Counted from the stretch's first letter, positions 35,801-43,963 are shown. The stretch: 64,000 bases of DNA from CATQHS01 sp963422655 (GCA_963422655.1 OY730440.1:1116001-1180000), one strand, 5' to 3'. Notes: generated by a model not told the origin, from the sequence alone. A program made the numbers and translations.

Positions 35801-37072
35801 CAGAGACCGAGCCACCGACCGGGTCACTGCGGGCGGCCCGACCACTCCGACGACATCGCCAGCCCTCAGCGTAACGGTCAGCGGCACGCCGACCAGCGGA
35901 GGTCCTGCTGCGACCATCTCGGCGACGACCGTCGCGGCCGGACCTCCGCACGGGGTCTCCAACCGGGGGTGGTAGTCCACATCGGCGGTACCGATGCCCA
36001 ATACCATGAAATCGGGGTCGGTCCGGCGTCGCTCCCAGCATCGCACCGAAGGCCCCCCGGCCCGGCGTACGATCTCGGCCGGGTCAGGGGCCAGCGTCGA
36101 GCGCCGCCGGTGTTCGCCAGCAAGGGCAGCCGGTAACTCCCTCGCCAAGCGCTCGACATCACGGGCTACCGCTCGGGCTGCGGCCCGGTGGGCTCGCGTC
36201 GCCCGTCGGCGCCGTTCCAGCCAGGTGCCGACGGTGAGCACCGGCCCCAGGGCCGCGAACACGGCCATGATCGGCGACCACAACACCGCTACCACCGCTC
36301 CGGCCACCACCGGCAGCACGATGCCGGCCCACGACAGCGGTTCGGGGGCGGGACGAGGTGGAGGCTCGGCTGGCACGGCCAGGGGTGCGGGCTCGGCCGG
36401 GGGTCGCGGTCGGGGTGGTCGGTTGAACGGGATCCGGCCTCCCGCCGCCCCGAGGCCGACCCGCACGGCGATGGGTACGTCGTCGATGTCAGATCGCCAC
36501 GTCACGCTGGTGGCCCCGAGTCGGACAGTGACCCCGGCCGAAACCGGTGTCGGCGCTCCGAGAACGAGTCCGGTGGCACCGACCCCGGTCACACCGGCAC
36601 CGGACAGGTCGCTTCCGGACACGACCGTGCCGTTGCGGGAACCGAAATCGGTCAGAATCGGGCGTGCCCCGTCCTCTACCCGCAGATGGCGACGAGACAG
36701 GGTCGGGTCGTCGATGACCACGTCGCAGCCACGGTCTCGCCCCAACACCCACGTGTCGGTCCGGGGAGTCACCAGGCGATCTCCGGCTCTGAGGCCTCCG
36801 ACCACAACCAAAACTCGACCCGAGTCCGGTGCGGTCAATTCCGAGGGCGGCGGCGAGGGGACCGGTCTTACTTCGAGGCGGGAACCCTCTCGGAGATCCA
36901 GAGCCACCAAGTGGGCGCCGGAAGGATGCCAGGTGCCGTCGACGTCGATACCCAGCCCAGCCGAACCGGCACCTTCCAAGGCTTCGACCAAGTCGGCGAC
37001 CGTGTACCCATCGAGACGAGCTTCGAGTTCGACGGCACGCTCGATGCCCTCACGGCAATGCCGAACCCGCAC
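32858..37072 (-). CDS. Type VII secretion FtsK/SpoIIIE ATPase, EssC/EccC-like, with N-terminal FHA domain
   Basis: 1404 residues. N-terminal small domain, then an FHA phosphothreonine-binding domain (VLGRDRGCDVVIDDPTLSRRHL and ILTDFGSRNGTVV, about residues 105-165), two transmembrane helices near residue 250 (IVLPVVAGAVVAVLW), and three P-loop domains. Domain 1 has a full Walker A (GGMTGSGKSELLRS, about residue 650) and Walker B (LVVVVDEFATLAG). Domains 2 and 3 have altered Walker A sites: GRPGSGTTTTL lacks the Lys and GPPGTGRTATL has Arg in its place. That one-active-domain pattern is seen in known T7SS ATPases. The WXG100 gene lies 63 bases upstream; no EccB, EccD or EccE is nearby. The GTG start sits inside a 14-base duplication. 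Confidence 0.88.
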   Translation of the reverse strand: MRVRHCREGIERAVELEARLDGYTVADLVEALEGAGSAGLGIDVDGTWHPSGAHLVALDLREGSRLEVRPVPSPPPSELTAPDSGRVLVVVGGLRAGDRLVTPRTDTWVLGRDRGCDVVIDDPTLSRRHLRVEDGARPILTDFGSRNGTVVSGSDLSGAGVTGVGATGLVLGAPTPVSAGVTVRLGATSVTWRSDIDDVPIAVRVGLGAAGGRIPFNRPPRPRPPAEPAPLAVPAEPPPRPAPEPLSWAGIVLPVVAGAVVAVLWSPIMAVFAALGPVLTVGTWLERRRRATRAHRAAARAVARDVERLARELPAALAGEHRRRSTLAPDPAEIVRRAGGPSVRCWERRRTDPDFMVLGIGTADVDYHPRLETPCGGPAATVVAEMVAAGPPLVGVPLTVTLRAGDVVGVVGPPAVTRSVARSLVIQACVLHGPADLAVAALAPDQAPQWSWLRWLPHSTDIGGGGVGALVATTEASMAGVVEAVGIDDTERVRLVVLEGAAALVGRAAPGRALLAHEWVAAIVIVSDAHELPASCTTVVEITHPAGGLRLVDPRSATASESVTAWGMTGARAAATAARLARLDDPDLGSTSADLPDAVALVDLIGEELTSESVQQRWALTRGTTALAAPVGVDADGVLELDLVADGPHLLIGGMTGSGKSELLRSLVAGLALSADPEHVAFVLVDYKGGAAFDCCADLAHVAGLVTDLDDRLAERALRCLEAELRYREERLRILGAEDLEAFRALTAGADCSEAPLPRLVVVVDEFATLAGELPEFVDALVGVGQRGRSLGVHMVLATQRPAGAVTEDIRANTGCRIALRVADRHDSNDVIGVADAAAIPRTRPGRALARFGPGELVAFQSALVTAVTTPAAGGLRVRVVDEGPTSDEGRPAGESEGESDIARVVRTVEAAHRHRGGVRPRSPWPEPLPAAIAAEELVGAVDPGSPAVWLVDDPDRQRRFVDGWRLDQGHLVVLGRPGSGTTTTLAMVALDLARAHSPDRVHLYGIDLDSGRLAALARLPHCGAVTAPSDGERRVRMLRFLDEEIAARRACPDAAARPHVVLFVDGLAGLARAHDPVRDPEPHQLLSRIYSDGPAVGLRVAVSISRVADLSGDMAASAGVVLIHATTDPSDGLRFGLKATTSDLGSGRAIRVSDRRELQVARFADGDLDAAVEAVAAAAAPAVQASPAAIGSLPPVVSARDLPVRAEESDGRIIIDFAMSDLGLEPVGFTLRDGEHGLILGPPGTGRTATLAAIGAAVGSRAAVVAPERTELCSLLDLEPVPVSALDRLGSGRRVLLVDDGDRLDDPDGDLGRIAADPATRCHIVAVTRAERLRATYSGWLSELRASQAGVLFRPGPIDGDLLGVSLPARLDLPAVAGRGVIASGGAAAVAQVALVAVAGVDR

Positions 37073-37087
37073 TACCGAACCCGCACT
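37060..37087. repeat. Two tandem 14-base units at the start codon of the EssC-like gene
   Basis: gccgaacccgcact followed by accgaacccgcact. On the minus strand each unit offers GTG CGG GTT CGG; the upstream copy runs into a stop (TAG), so only the downstream GTG starts the long frame. Confidence 0.7.
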
Positions 37088-37135
37088 TCAGCCGGAACCG
37101 GGTCATCACCCCGAGCCGAGCGGCCCGGCTCTGGG

Positions 37136-37411
37136 TCAAACCGTGTCGAGGGCGCTCACCCCGGCCTGGAGCTCGGCACTGATGAAGGCCGAGTGCTCGC
37201 CCAGTGCGTCGCACAGCGTCCGTAGATTGGGTCGGAATTCGGTCTCCCAGAGTTGGCGAAAACGATCGGCCCGAGCCCCTTGCCAGGTGGTGCCGTCGAT
37301 GCCGGCCTGTATGGCGCTGATCACTTCCTCGGCGGCCTGTTTCTGGCGGGCAAAGATGCCCACGAGTTGCTCCATCTGCGACTTCGACATCATCAACATG
37401 TCACCGGCCAT
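37136..37411 (-). CDS. WXG100-family type VII secretion substrate (ESAT-6-like)
   Basis: 91 residues from the ATG at 37411, which has a perfect AGGAGG seven bases upstream; the frame open to 37540 lacks such a site. The product is all helical with the central TTWQGARADRFRQLW, the WXG turn between two helices. Such proteins are secreted as dimers by FtsK-like EssC/EccC ATPases, and the EssC-like gene follows directly. No C-terminal YxxxD/E export signal of mycobacterial type is seen (ends GVSALDTV). Confidence 0.88.
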   Translation of the reverse strand: MAGDMLMMSKSQMEQLVGIFARQKQAAEEVISAIQAGIDGTTWQGARADRFRQLWETEFRPNLRTLCDALGEHSAFISAELQAGVSALDTV

Positions 37412-37514
37412 AAGATACCTCCTAGGTTTATGAGTGATTTCATGTATGGCTGGTGAATATGATGCCAGGAAGATCGGGCCGACGCAACCCCCTTTCTCGT
37501 GTACGCTGCGCGCC

Positions 37515-38702
37515 GTGAGGGCGCTGTGCTTCGACCGCAAGGAGGCCCGCTACGTGGCCGCTGCCATTGCTTCCCGCTTGCGCCCCGGCGCCGGGGCCCG
37601 GTGGGGGCCGCTGGAGCTGGTCACCGACGACCCTCCCGAGTTGCCCGGTGAGGACTGGTATCGGGTCTACCCCCGCCTGACCGGCATCTGTGGCTCTGAT
37701 CTGGCCACCGTCGATGGTCGATCGACCCGCTATTTTTCCGACTTCGTCTCGTTTCCCTTCGTTTTGGGTCATGAGATCGTCGGGGAGCTGGCCGGTGGCC
37801 GGCGGGTGGTAATCGAGCCGGTATTGGGACATGCGGCCCGCGGCTTCGACCCGCCCGTCGCCGGGGCCGCGCCCGGCGACGGCGACGACTACCGCCATCT
37901 CGTCTGCGGCCATCTCCAGCCCGGCCTGCAGACCGGCTTCTGTCAGTCGACCGGGGGGGGCTGGGCCACCGAGCTGGTGGCCCACGAGTCACAGCTCCAC
38001 GACGTGCCGGACTGGATGAGCGACGAGCTGGCCGTCATGATCGAGCCGGTGGCGGGCGGGGTTCACGCCGCCCTGCGAGCCGGTGTCGAGCCGGGAGATG
38101 CGGTGGCAGTGCTGGGGGCCGGGACCATGGGGCTCGTAACCGTGGCCGCCCTGCGCCATCTCACCGAGCCGGGCTCGATCATCTGCGGCGCTCGCTATTC
38201 GACCCAGCGGGAGCTGGCCCGCGAACTCGGCGCCGACGTCGCCGTCTCCTCCGACGAACTCAAGCGGGCCGTCCGCCGGGCCTGCGGGTCTTTCGAGATC
38301 GGCGATCACCTGTCGGGCGGCGCCGACGTGGTGATCGACGCGGTCGGGTCGACGGCGTCGATCACCGAGGCGCTGACCATGTGCCGGCCTCGGGGCCGGG
38401 TGGTGCTGGTGGGCATGCCCGGCACCGTCACTGTGGACCTCACTGGCCTCTGGCACCGTGAGACCGAGCTGGTCGGATGCTACACCTACGGCACCGAGAC
38501 CCTGGCCGACGGCCGGCGAGCTACCGGCTTCGATCTGGCCTTCGAGCTGGCCGGCAAGGTCGCCTTCGATCGGCTGGTGTCGGCCCCCTACCCGCTCCAC
38601 CGTTACCTCGACGCCTTGGGCCATGCCGCTGAGGCCGGCCGGCGGGGGTCAACCAAGATTGTTTTCGATCTCCGCTCCGAACGACATCGAGGCCTGCGGT
38701 AG
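37515..38702 (+). CDS. Zinc-type alcohol dehydrogenase family protein (MDR)
   Basis: 395 residues from GTG at 37515. N-terminal catalytic GroES-like domain with YPRLTGICGSDLATV and LGHEIVGEL (first zinc ligands Cys and His-Glu), then IEPVAGGVHAALRAGVEPG. The Rossmann domain has VAVLGAGTMGLVTVAALRH and ADVVIDAVGSTASITEAL. The usual four-Cys structural zinc lobe is only partly seen (CGHLQPGLQTGFC), resembling the threonine or glucose dehydrogenase branch. Substrate unknown. It is divergent from the WXG100 gene; about 100 bases lie between the two starts. Confidence 0.85.
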   Translation: MRALCFDRKEARYVAAAIASRLRPGAGARWGPLELVTDDPPELPGEDWYRVYPRLTGICGSDLATVDGRSTRYFSDFVSFPFVLGHEIVGELAGGRRVVIEPVLGHAARGFDPPVAGAAPGDGDDYRHLVCGHLQPGLQTGFCQSTGGGWATELVAHESQLHDVPDWMSDELAVMIEPVAGGVHAALRAGVEPGDAVAVLGAGTMGLVTVAALRHLTEPGSIICGARYSTQRELARELGADVAVSSDELKRAVRRACGSFEIGDHLSGGADVVIDAVGSTASITEALTMCRPRGRVVLVGMPGTVTVDLTGLWHRETELVGCYTYGTETLADGRRATGFDLAFELAGKVAFDRLVSAPYPLHRYLDALGHAAEAGRRGSTKIVFDLRSERHRGLR

Positions 38703-38748
38703 GTGTTTGGTTCCAATAGCGCTGACCGGCCCGACGAGGACAGCTAGC

Positions 38749-38829
38749 CACATCGGGGGGACGCAGTGCCATCACCAGAGCCACCGCGTCATCAGAAGCG
38801 GTGTCGGTGTCGATCAGGAAACGGCGCAT
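38749..38829 (-). pseudogene. N-terminal remnant of an inosine/uridine-preferring nucleoside hydrolase
   Basis: On the minus strand, ATG at 38829 starts MRRFLIDTDTASDDAVALV, the characteristic first strand of IUNH enzymes with the DTDxxxDDA calcium-binding motif. After about 27 codons (to PPDV) the similarity ends, and the frame runs on antisense into the dehydrogenase gene. A normal enzyme has about 310 residues, so this is a broken 5' end. Confidence 0.6.
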
Positions 38830-38841
38830 GTAGACCCGCGC

Positions 38842-38871
38842 CGAAGGGCGGGGCCTCGGCCCCGCCCTTCG
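38842..38871. terminator. Strong GC-rich hairpin between convergent genes
   Basis: cgaagggcggggc, loop ctcg, gccccgcccttcg: a perfect 13-base stem. It sits between the stops of the plus-strand dehydrogenase (38702) and minus-strand proX (38913), so it can serve both as a bidirectional terminator, although there is no T run on either side. Confidence 0.65.
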
Positions 38872-38912
38872 ATCACGAGATCCCCCTAAGAACTCGATCG
38901 CTGTTTTCTGGA

Positions 38913-40034
38913 TCAGGCAGCCGCTCGGGCGGCGTCGAGCCAACCGTCGACCAAGTCGCGGTTGTCGTTGATCCAAACCGCCGCGAGCTCGGCTATATCA
39001 GCCTCGGTGTCCCGACCAGCGCCCTGCTCCACGTTGGCCAGCGATACATCAATGACTGACAGCTCCACCTGTTCCAACAGGGCCCGAGCCGCGGGGTTGG
39101 CGGCCAAGAAGTCCTTGTTGGCCGTCACCAGTATGTCGGCGGCAACCCAGCCGATTTGGCAGGTGCTGGCTTCTGCTGCAGCCGGACACTGGTCGGGACC
39201 TATGTTGGCCTGGCCAGGCCGTTGATCATGGCTCTCACCGCCCTCCAAACCAGTTGGGTTCGAGTCGTCGATCACTTCCTCCACGGCCAACCACATGACG
39301 TTGTCGCCGGGCCTGAGCTGGGTGATGTAGGCGCTGGGCGTCCATGTGTAGATCATCACCGGATCACCGGCTCCGACCTTGACCACGGCCTCGGCGAACA
39401 TGGCGTCATAGCCAGCTTTGACCTGCTCGATGTTGTCCCAGCCCGAAAAGGCGATCTGACTGGTGATGATGTCGTCGCAAGTCCAGCTCTCGGGGCAGCC
39501 GTAAAGATCGGCCTTACCATTGCCGTCGATATCGAACAGTGCTGTGAGTTCAGGATCATCGTTCACTTGATCCAAGTGGGTGATGCCATACTCTTCAGCC
39601 GTCGCCTTGTTGATAAGGTAACCTTGAAGGCCGCCGAGGGGCATTTGTGCACCCACTGCCTCGACATGGTCCCCCACCAAGGTATCGTCGGGCATCTCGG
39701 GCGCCAGCCAGGACTTGTGGCCCGGGTACCAACTGTTGGCCCAGAAGTCGATATCGCCTTGGGCCATCGACAGGTAGGCCAGTGACGGCCCCAGTTCCCG
39801 CTCGGACGGCTCGGTCACGTTGTAACCGAGCTCTTCCATCAACTGCTTGTAGATCTGAGCCTGGAAGTAGCCCGTCGACCAATCGGCCCGGGCCATGGTG
39901 ACAGTCGTACCTACGCCGGGCTGCGCCTCGACCGTAGGCGGAGTCGTGGTCTCGTCGTCGTCGCCACATGCGGCCGCGATCAAGGCAAAGGCCGCCAATA
40001 ACACCAGCCACAAACTGGTACGCTTGTTCTTCAT
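38913..40034 (-). CDS. proX: Glycine betaine/proline-type ABC transporter substrate-binding lipoprotein
   Basis: Binds a quaternary-amine osmolyte outside the membrane. The signal peptide ends in ALIAAACGDDDE, a lipobox with Cys near residue 23. The mature 350 residues match the OpuAC-type fold: MARADWSTGYFQAQIYKQLMEE, a Trp-rich binding region (DIDFWANSWYPGHKSWL) and LVGDHVEAVG. It is the third gene after proV and proW, on the same strand, with a 135-base gap that holds a tandem repeat and probably its own ribosome site. Ligand identity (betaine, proline betaine or choline) is inferred from family only. Confidence 0.88.
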   Translation of the reverse strand: MKNKRTSLWLVLLAAFALIAAACGDDDETTTPPTVEAQPGVGTTVTMARADWSTGYFQAQIYKQLMEELGYNVTEPSERELGPSLAYLSMAQGDIDFWANSWYPGHKSWLAPEMPDDTLVGDHVEAVGAQMPLGGLQGYLINKATAEEYGITHLDQVNDDPELTALFDIDGNGKADLYGCPESWTCDDIITSQIAFSGWDNIEQVKAGYDAMFAEAVVKVGAGDPVMIYTWTPSAYITQLRPGDNVMWLAVEEVIDDSNPTGLEGGESHDQRPGQANIGPDQCPAAAEASTCQIGWVAADILVTANKDFLAANPAARALLEQVELSVIDVSLANVEQGAGRDTEADIAELAAVWINDNRDLVDGWLDAARAAA

Positions 40035-40055
40035 AAGTTCTGTTCTCCCTCCAAG

Positions 40056-40089
40056 GGTTATCGTTTCTCTCCGGTTATCGTTTCTCTCC
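40056..40089. repeat. Two tandem 17-base units in the proX leader
   Basis: ggttatcgtttctctcc repeated exactly twice, followed by a partial third unit (gttactccgg). On the transcribed strand each unit begins GGAGAG, so the duplication places two ribosome-site-like motifs upstream of the actual one (GGAGGGAG). Confidence 0.8.
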
Positions 40090-40169
40090 GTTACTCCGGG
40101 TTCATTGGCCCGAGGTTACAGACTCTTGAAATATAGCGGACGACAGCCGGATATGCTCCCGAACCTACT

Positions 40170-42314
40170 TCAGGGCACCACGGCCGATACCGTGGCGGCC
40201 TCGATGGTCGGTGTCACCGTCTCTTTCGGTTCGACTGACACCTTTGAATACACCATGCGACGACGGAACTCCTTGAGCACCCCGACCGTCGTGGCCACCA
40301 GCACGCAGCCACCCATCAAGGCCAAAAACGAGCCCACACCGCTCAGATAGTTGTCGTCGGCCGAGCGGACGTGGGTGAAAATCCATCCGAACGAAACGCA
40401 GACGATCCCAGCGCCGATCCCGGCTGTGATCGCGCTCCAAAGCCACTGTCGGTCATCACGGCGGCCGAAGACCCCGGCCGCAGGCAGCGTTACAGCCAAG
40501 CCGGCCACGCCGGCCAGGAGAGTCCAGATACCCAACCGGGACCCCTCACTGCTGACCCCGCTGGTGATGATGGCCTTCTCTACATTGAGTTCTTCTGCCA
40601 GAGCCGAGATCTCCGCACCGAGAACGGCAGCGTCGGTGGGGTTGGCCTCGGCCTGGGCTACCAAGGCATCGATCTGAGCATTTACATCCGCAGTAAAAAT
40701 CACGTCGGTCCGACGGTCGAAGCTCCATGCCGATATGGCACCGACGCCGATGATCACGACCGCGACGGTCGAGCCGATCACCCGGCTCCACCCGATGCGG
40801 GCACTGAGCGGACGAACCGGTGAGTGGGGGGCCAGGCAGACCCACCACAGGGACCCGATGGTCGCGATCAACGCGCCGATCAAGGCCACGTACACACCGA
40901 TTCCGGTGGTTTGACCGACCGTTTGACCCGAGGGCGCAACCAGCAGGTAACAGATCGCTGTCACCAACAGGGCCAGCGAGGCGATCACTGCACCATCCGC
41001 GGTCCACCAGCGCGGCCCCCGGCCCGGGGTAACCAGTGTCGTGACCGCGGCCGCTACCGCGAACAGTCCCAGCGCCAAGACGAGAAAGCCGAACCAGGAA
41101 CCGCCCGTAGCCGAGAGGCCGTTGAAAGACTGCCCGGCCAAGTCCTCGTCGCCACGGCGACCGTAAGCGCTGATGAAGCCGGCTCCCTTGGTCCAAGTGA
41201 GCAACACCGATAGGCCAGCCAGCACACCACCAACGGCAGTGACCACTACGGACGTACGCTCGGCGGGCGAGACCGCGACCATCGTGGCCGTGGCTATGGC
41301 CTCCGTGTCGGTGTCGGTAGGTTGGATCTCGGTAGAGTCAGCTCGGCTATCGAGGAGGGCCTCGGGATCGCGACGATGAGCCCAGGCTAGGCGAATGCGA
41401 CGGAACAGGCTCCCTTGGTCGGTCTTCTCGGGCTGGGAAATGCGATCTAGCACTACCGCCACCAAGAAAAAGGCCAAACCGGCAGCGGCACCCTCATCAA
41501 CCCTCTGGCGGTTGAGCGCCCCCAAGAGCAGGCGACCAAGACCTCCGGCCCCCATGATCGCAGCGATACCGAGCATGGAGATGGCCAGCAGCAAGGTCTG
41601 GTTGAGGCCGGTCATAATGGCGGGGCGGGCCAACGGGATCTGCACATCGGTGAGAACCCGCCACTCAGGGGCGCCATAGGCTCGGCTGGCCTCTACCACA
41701 TCCTCGGGCACCTGCCGTATGCCCAGGTTGGTGAGGCGTATCAAGGGCGGCAGCGCGAAGACCATCGTCACCATGGTGGCCGATACTTCGCCGACACCGA
41801 AGAAGTAGATGATCGGCAGCATGTAGACGAAAGCGTGGACCACCTGCATGGCGTCGAGGATGGGTCTGACCGTTTTCCAGACGGTATCGACGCGACCGCA
41901 GACTATGCCCACCGGTATGCCGATGATCACGCACAACAGCACGGCCACGCCGATATAGCCGAGGGTCCGGGCCGTCTCCACCCAGTAGGCGTTGCCGAGG
42001 ATCCCGCACACCCCCAAGCCCAAAGCGGCGAAGGCCCCGACCCTGAAGTTGCGAACCAGCGAACCGATCACGAAGAAGGCCAGCACTACCCACACCCACG
42101 AAACCGGCTCGAGAATGTCTTCGACCAGCAAGTCGATCAGTGCATTGAAGGGCCACTCGACGATCGAGAGCAGCCATCCGAGATCGGCCGTGATCCAGTC
42201 GACCGTTTGGTCGATCCACGCGCCGAAAGGGATCTCGAACTGATCCAAGACCGCGTTGTCGGCGAGGGCGGGCTCAGGGATCCCATCTTCGGTTGTTTGG
42301 TTGAGAAACCTCAC
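40170..42314 (-). CDS. proW: Glycine betaine-type ABC transporter permease with a long C-terminal membrane extension
   Basis: The first about 310 residues are a standard ProW permease: hydrophobic helices, the coupling loop QVPEDVVEASRAYGAPEWRVLTDVQIPLA and ISMLGIAAIMGAGGLGRLLLGAL. The rest, to residue 714, is unusual. After a polar, Asp/Glu/Thr-rich linker (residues about 315-365) there are about seven more predicted membrane helices, a soluble 60-residue loop (VIFTADVNAQIDALVAQAEAN and following) and a short tail. Typical ProW proteins have 280-400 residues. The frame is open with the same codon use throughout, so it is a real fusion and not read-through. The GTG start overlaps the proV stop. 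Confidence 0.87.
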   Translation of the reverse strand: MRFLNQTTEDGIPEPALADNAVLDQFEIPFGAWIDQTVDWITADLGWLLSIVEWPFNALIDLLVEDILEPVSWVWVVLAFFVIGSLVRNFRVGAFAALGLGVCGILGNAYWVETARTLGYIGVAVLLCVIIGIPVGIVCGRVDTVWKTVRPILDAMQVVHAFVYMLPIIYFFGVGEVSATMVTMVFALPPLIRLTNLGIRQVPEDVVEASRAYGAPEWRVLTDVQIPLARPAIMTGLNQTLLLAISMLGIAAIMGAGGLGRLLLGALNRQRVDEGAAAGLAFFLVAVVLDRISQPEKTDQGSLFRRIRLAWAHRRDPEALLDSRADSTEIQPTDTDTEAIATATMVAVSPAERTSVVVTAVGGVLAGLSVLLTWTKGAGFISAYGRRGDEDLAGQSFNGLSATGGSWFGFLVLALGLFAVAAAVTTLVTPGRGPRWWTADGAVIASLALLVTAICYLLVAPSGQTVGQTTGIGVYVALIGALIATIGSLWWVCLAPHSPVRPLSARIGWSRVIGSTVAVVIIGVGAISAWSFDRRTDVIFTADVNAQIDALVAQAEANPTDAAVLGAEISALAEELNVEKAIITSGVSSEGSRLGIWTLLAGVAGLAVTLPAAGVFGRRDDRQWLWSAITAGIGAGIVCVSFGWIFTHVRSADDNYLSGVGSFLALMGGCVLVATTVGVLKEFRRRMVYSKVSVEPKETVTPTIEAATVSAVVP

Positions 42315-43537
42315 ATGAACACCTCTCGTTCGAATTCGTCGATCAGGTGCTCGACTCGGCCCATTTCCTCCATGATGTGTTGAGGGTCGAGGTTACCGAT
42401 CAGCACCCCCGAGTCGTCACAGACCGCGATGGGCAGACCCCGACCCGCAGCCGCGTAGACGGTGTTGAGTCGGTCTTGTTGCTTGCATTTCTGGAAATCG
42501 CTCCTGAGAACCGAAGTCAGGTCGTTGGCACCCCGGCTGGCGGCGCGGGCACAGTCCTGAGCGGTGAGAACATGGGTCGGCATTCCGGCAGAATCAACCA
42601 CGAACGCACCGGATCGATCCCGTCCGAGCTGAGCGGCAGCCGCCTCGATGGTTGTATCGAACGCGACCGGCTTCGGCTGACGCATCACTTCATGGACCTG
42701 GATGACCCGGCCCTGGTCGACATCTTGCACGAACTCGGCCACGTAGCCGGTGGCCGGTTGGGTGAGAATCTCCTCGGGGGTACCGATCTGCACCACGGCA
42801 CCGTCTTTCATGATGCACACCCGATCGCCGATGCGCAGCGCCTCGTTGAGGTCGTGGGTGATGAACAGAATGGTCTTGTGGAGCTCGTCTTGGATCTCCA
42901 TCATCTCATCTTGCATCTGACGGCGAATGAGAGGATCGAGCGCACTGAAGGCCTCGTCCATCAACAAGATGGCAGGATCGGAGGCCAGAGCCCGGGCCAA
43001 CCCGACCCGCTGCTGCATGCCGCCGGAGAGCTCGGCCGGCAAGTTACGGGCGTAGGCATCGAGCCCGACCAGTGCCAGCGCCCGCATGGCTGCTTCGTCG
43101 CGCTCCGGTTTGGGTACCTTCTGCACCTTGAGGCCGTAACCGACGTTGTCGACGACGCTGCGGTGCGGGAACAGGGCGAAGTGCTGGAACACCATTCCCA
43201 TGTGCTGACGACGGAAAACTTGGAGCTCGGTGTCGGTGAGCTGCTGAACATCGGTTCCTTCGACCGTTACCGAACCGGCGGTGATGTCGATGAGCTTGTT
43301 GACGGTGCGCAGGACGGTGGACTTGCCCGATCCCGACAGGCCCATCACCACGAAGATCTCACCCTGGTTGACCGAGAACGTGACGTCGTCGATGCCAACC
43401 ACATGACCGGTCTCGGCTTGGATCTCGTCCTTGGACGCCCCGGCTCGGGCCAGCTCGAAAGCACGACCCCGGGGTTGGGGGCCGAAGATCTTGTAGACAC
43501 CGTCGAGGACGATAATCTCTTCACCCATTTCGGCCAT
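42311..43537 (-). CDS. proV: Glycine betaine-type ABC transporter ATP-binding protein with C-terminal CBS-like domains
   Basis: 408 residues from ATG at 43537, which has GGGAGGGAA upstream; the frame open to 43663 is not needed. Starts with the ProV-specific YKIFGPQPRGRAFELARAGASKDEI, then Walker A MGLSGSGKSTVLRT, Q-loop VFQHFALFPHRSV, signature ELSGGMQQRVGLARAL, Walker B ILLMDEAFSALDPLIRR and VITHDLNEALRIGD-type H-loop. Two CBS motifs follow (KPVAFDTTIEAAAAQLG and GLPIAVCDDSGVLIGNL), which in OpuA-type systems sense ionic strength or nucleotides. First gene of a coupled proVW operon. Confidence 0.92.
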   Translation of the reverse strand: MAEMGEEIIVLDGVYKIFGPQPRGRAFELARAGASKDEIQAETGHVVGIDDVTFSVNQGEIFVVMGLSGSGKSTVLRTVNKLIDITAGSVTVEGTDVQQLTDTELQVFRRQHMGMVFQHFALFPHRSVVDNVGYGLKVQKVPKPERDEAAMRALALVGLDAYARNLPAELSGGMQQRVGLARALASDPAILLMDEAFSALDPLIRRQMQDEMMEIQDELHKTILFITHDLNEALRIGDRVCIMKDGAVVQIGTPEEILTQPATGYVAEFVQDVDQGRVIQVHEVMRQPKPVAFDTTIEAAAAQLGRDRSGAFVVDSAGMPTHVLTAQDCARAASRGANDLTSVLRSDFQKCKQQDRLNTVYAAAGRGLPIAVCDDSGVLIGNLDPQHIMEEMGRVEHLIDEFEREVFM

Positions 43538-43632
43538 GTGCTGTTCCCTCCCATGTCGGGGCTTCGTATGTACTAGTCGGTCGGCAAGGCAAATGCACGT
43601 CCAGAGCGCGAACGGCCTTCTAACGGGCCAAG

Positions 43633-43932
43633 ATGGAGCCCATGACCGAAGCACCGCCCGCACTTCCGCTCGACGACGAGACCGCCGCCGCGTTGACGTT
43701 GTTCAACGCCTACGTGCAGGCCGACCGGGAACAGCGAAAGCACCAAAAGAAGCTGACCAAGGCCCAACGGGCCAAGGAGGAGGCCGCCGCCGCCGTTCGC
43801 AAGATGGAGGCGGGCCAGGCTTCGTCTGCCGAGAGAGCAGAGGTCGAAGCCGCTTACCGCGACGCGGTCGACACGCTGAAACGCCTCCGAAGCGGTACCG
43901 ACGGGGCCGAGCCCGGTCACCGGAGCACCTGA
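43633..43932 (+). CDS. Small coiled-coil protein of unknown function
   Basis: 99 residues (96 if the second ATG at 43642 is used, which has GGAG closer upstream). After an acidic start (LPLDDETAAALTLFNAYVQAD) it is a continuous Lys/Ala/Glu/Arg-rich helix (HQKKLTKAQRAKEEAAAAVR) with heptad-like spacing. No signal or membrane segment. It resembles short conserved actinobacterial proteins of unknown role. It is divergent from proV with about 95 bases between starts, and a 13-base tandem repeat lies just after its stop. Confidence 0.65.
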   Translation: MEPMTEAPPALPLDDETAAALTLFNAYVQADREQRKHQKKLTKAQRAKEEAAAAVRKMEAGQASSAERAEVEAAYRDAVDTLKRLRSGTDGAEPGHRST

Positions 43933-43937
43933 AGTTG

Positions 43938-43963
43938 GTCGGGCACTGCGGTCGGGCACTGCG
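43938..43963. repeat. Two tandem 13-base units after the coiled-coil gene
   Basis: gtcgggcactgcg appears twice without mismatch directly after the stop codon at 43932. It marks the junction between the intact gene and the metalloprotease remnant that starts near 43975. Confidence 0.75.

Noticed and set aside
35994..37433. A 479-codon plus-strand open frame
   Set aside because: Antisense to the EssC-like ATPase and WXG100 genes.
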